From an uncultured Muribaculaceae bacterium (lineage in GTDB: Bacteria > Bacteroidota > Bacteroidia > Bacteroidales > Muribaculaceae): 24,187 bases of DNA. Each line of letters opens with the position of its first letter. Positions within the stretch are counted from its first letter, which is position 1. The stretch lies in contig CAJTXL010000037.1 in NCBI GenBank assembly GCA_910583525.1, positions 1 through 24,187 of the forward strand, given 5' to 3'. The translations under genes and the position numbers were made by a program. The notes below the pieces were generated by a model. That model was not told where the DNA came from. It did not search any database and saw nothing but the letters and a program-made list of their open reading frames with translations. Of this stretch, positions 22,404 to 24,187 are shown one piece after another.

Positions 22404-22411
22404 TAAAGTTA
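22404..22411 (-). promoter_or_regulatory. candidate -7 box of the PstS-like operon
   Basis: Minus-strand TAACTTTA matches TAnnTTTG at seven of eight positions, in the gap between fmt and the small membrane protein gene. The -33 region has no clear TTTG at 20 nt. It is the best promoter candidate in this 191-bp gap, which otherwise holds only small hairpins. Confidence 0.4.
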
Positions 22412-22473
22412 GTGTTTTTTGACGGTAAAACGACACGCCAAATGCAAAATATTCAAAAAAGAATGTTAATCGG

Positions 22474-23460
22474 CTATACTACAAAGTGGCAGAGATTTTC
22501 TTTTGACAGTCTGAGCCCGCGTAGAAAATCGGGTGCGGCCATTGGGCGCTTGCCGGCCGGCTGAACTTCGACAAGCTCAATGACATCGCCGTCGCCGCAG
22601 CCCACAAAAGCCTTTTTCGACCAAAGGGCAAGTTCTCCGGGCGAAAGGGTAAGGCCGGGCGCACTTTCGGCACGACGGGTTTTAAGCACCTTGACGCTCG
22701 TTTCAAGACCCGTTTCTGAAACTTTAAGCACACTCCAGGCGGCAGGATAAGGGGCAAGCCCCCTCACATGGTTGTGGATGCGGAGAGCAGGCTGAGTCCA
22801 GTCGATTTTACAGTCTTCCTTGAAAATCTTAGGCGCAGGCGTGGGCTTTTCGTCGGCGGCAAGTTCGTCCTGCGGAATAGGGCTCAGGTCTCCGGCAATG
22901 ATGTGCTCGACAGTGTCTACGGTCAACGCGGCACCGAGCGCCATGAGGCGGTCGTGCACCGAACCGGCATCTTCGTCAGGGCCGACCTCGATGCGTTCGC
23001 GGCTGATGACATCGCCGGTATCTATTTCATGTTTCAGGAAGAATGTCGTGACGCCGGTCTCTGTGTCGCCGTTCATCACGGCACGGTTTATCGGGGCTGC
23101 GCCACGGTAACGCGGCAACAGCGAACCATGCAGATTGAAGGTGCCCAAGGGTGGCATCGCCCACACGACTTCGGGCAGCATACGGAAGGCGATGACTATG
23201 AACAAATCGGCAGCCAATGCACGCAGTTGCGCCACAAAAGCCTCGTCTTTAAGTTTCTCGGGCTGCAATACGGACAATCCGTGCGCGAGCGCATATTTCT
23301 TCACCGCCGACTGGCTGAGCTTCTGCCCACGCCCGGCGGCCTTGTCGGGCATGGTGACCACGCCGACCACATTGAAGCCCTTAGTGACAAGGGCGTCGAG
23401 GCTCTCTACCGCAAACTCGGGAGTGCCGAAAAATACTATTCTCAATTGGTCTTTTGTCAT
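22474..23460 (-). CDS. fmt: methionyl-tRNA formyltransferase
   Basis: Formylates initiator Met-tRNA using 10-formyl-tetrahydrofolate. The 328-residue protein has the standard length and two-domain layout. The N-terminal Rossmann part opens with LRIVFFGTPEFA. The catalytic block is NLHGSLLPRYRGAAPI with Asn109 and His111, and Asp147 in EIDTGD completes the triad (E. coli Asn106, His108, Asp144). The C-terminal beta-barrel for tRNA binding follows about residue 205. Its ATG overlaps the stop of the upstream pseudouridine synthase gene (ATGA), so both translation-related genes are coupled. Confidence 0.97.
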   Translation of the reverse strand: MTKDQLRIVFFGTPEFAVESLDALVTKGFNVVGVVTMPDKAAGRGQKLSQSAVKKYALAHGLSVLQPEKLKDEAFVAQLRALAADLFIVIAFRMLPEVVWAMPPLGTFNLHGSLLPRYRGAAPINRAVMNGDTETGVTTFFLKHEIDTGDVISRERIEVGPDEDAGSVHDRLMALGAALTVDTVEHIIAGDLSPIPQDELAADEKPTPAPKIFKEDCKIDWTQPALRIHNHVRGLAPYPAAWSVLKVSETGLETSVKVLKTRRAESAPGLTLSPGELALWSKKAFVGCGDGDVIELVEVQPAGKRPMAAPDFLRGLRLSKENLCHFVV

Positions 23461-24149
23461 CTTTCCGCTTTTTCTGCAAGTTCTTCAAGGGCCGTCCACA
23501 ATTTGTCGGCTGTCGGCACGGGCGCCACAACGTCGATTTCTTTCTTCGACACCGGGTGCACGAACCGTATTCGACGTGCGTGCAGCGATATGCTACCGTC
23601 GGGATTGCTCCGTTTGTCGCCATATTTCAAGTCGCCGCGCACGGGACATCCGATACTCGAAAGCTGCACGCGTATCTGATGCTTGCGCCCCGTCATAAGC
23701 TCCACCTCAATAAGGTTATAGCGTTCGCCAATGGCAATCACGCGGTATGCCAGCCGTGCCTCTTTGGCGCCGGGCTTAGGCGTGACCGAAGCATACGACT
23801 TGTTGGTTTTCTCGACCGTGCTTATATAATGTGTCAACGTGGCCTCGGGCTTCTGGGGCATATTCCGCGACACGGCCCAATATGTCTTGTGGACGTCGCC
23901 CGATGCGAACATGGCATTGAGCCTCGACAAAGCCTTCGACGTCTTGGCAAAGACCACCACACCGCTCACGGGGCGGTCAAGACGGTGCACCACTCCCATA
24001 AAGACATTTCCGGGCTTGGCGTCGCGCTCCTTTATAAAACGTTTCAGCGTTTCCGACAGCGGCTCGTCGCCGGTTTTGTCGCCCTGCACTATTTCGCCGG
24101 GCGCCTTGTTGACTATTATTATATGATTATCCTCGTAGAGTATCTCCAT
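23457..24149 (-). CDS. RluA-family pseudouridine synthase
   Basis: Isomerises uridine to pseudouridine in rRNA or tRNA. The 230-residue protein consists of the catalytic domain only, with no S4 RNA-binding domain at the N-terminus, as in RluA and TruC-like members. The catalytic motif HRLDRPVSG is at 55-63 (Asp58), and the family block MTGRKHQIRVQL follows near 172-183. The N-terminal ILYEDNHIIIVNKAPGEIV is typical. The substrate position cannot be assigned. It is the upstream partner of fmt with a 4-bp overlap. The remaining 38 bp to the window edge show no clear promoter. Confidence 0.93.
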   Translation of the reverse strand: MEILYEDNHIIIVNKAPGEIVQGDKTGDEPLSETLKRFIKERDAKPGNVFMGVVHRLDRPVSGVVVFAKTSKALSRLNAMFASGDVHKTYWAVSRNMPQKPEATLTHYISTVEKTNKSYASVTPKPGAKEARLAYRVIAIGERYNLIEVELMTGRKHQIRVQLSSIGCPVRGDLKYGDKRSNPDGSISLHARRIRFVHPVSKKEIDVVAPVPTADKLWTALEELAEKAER

Positions 24150-24187
24150 AAACTTGCCTAACTAATTGATTTGTAAGTAATAGGAGT

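Noticed and set aside
22768..23679. 303-codon open frame on the plus strand
   Set aside because: Antisense to fmt and the pseudouridine synthase gene, both of which are complete and well conserved.

Overview
The window is a chromosomal stretch of a Bacteroidetes bacterium, most likely order Bacteroidales and plausibly family Muribaculaceae. The family-level guess is an inference. It rests on a DUF5103/T9SS-plug gene, DUF4293 and DUF3109 genes, a PstS-like plus TPR pair, lipoprotein-rich gene content and Bacteroidetes-type promoters (-7 TAnnTTTG, -33 TTTG/TTG). I saw no integrase, transposase, phage, CRISPR or rRNA gene. Most genes lie on the minus strand; the exceptions are ung-DUF5103-DUF3109 (2058-4560) and a DJ-1 gene (11791-12363).

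Layout, left to right. At 1-2060 a partial tRNA-Ser(GGA) and a complete tRNA-Arg(CCG), both minus, flank a membrane-tethered TPR/HTH regulator. At 2058-4560 there is a tightly overlapping plus-strand operon of uracil-DNA glycosylase, T9SS plug-like protein and a Cys-rich DUF3109 protein. It runs tail-to-tail into a minus-strand group (4548-8135) of a phosphoethanolamine-transferase/sulfatase-fold membrane enzyme, thiol peroxidase Tpx, and a secreted protein with a LolA-like front and a cysteine-less TlpA-like tail. At 8233-10399 is an OmpR-type response regulator and its histidine kinase, with a leader of about 290 bp holding a phased direct-repeat operator and a terminator pointing the other way. 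ApbE (minus) and DJ-1 (plus) are divergent at 10690-12363.

From 12435 to the right end all genes are minus: DUF4293; an operon of M3 dipeptidyl carboxypeptidase, a YcxB-like membrane protein and a large cytoplasmic TPR protein; rarA; a group of small membrane protein, PstS-like lipoprotein and periplasmic TPR protein; then fmt and an RluA-type pseudouridine synthase overlapping by 4 bp. A palindromic element of about 155 bp lies between the large TPR gene and the DUF4293 gene.

Taken together this is mostly housekeeping and envelope biology: DNA repair and replication (ung, rarA), translation (fmt, tRNAs, pseudouridine synthase), periplasmic redox and flavinylation (tpx, apbE, DJ-1), envelope modification and peptide turnover. 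I see no clear new defence or biosynthetic system. The strongest under-explained signals are the palindromic element at 12899-13053, the 11-bp-phased repeats and reverse-facing terminator in the response-regulator leader, the interlocked tRNA-Arg/ung promoters, and a PstS-like/TPR module lacking the ExbB/ExbD/TonB genes I recall beside its relatives.
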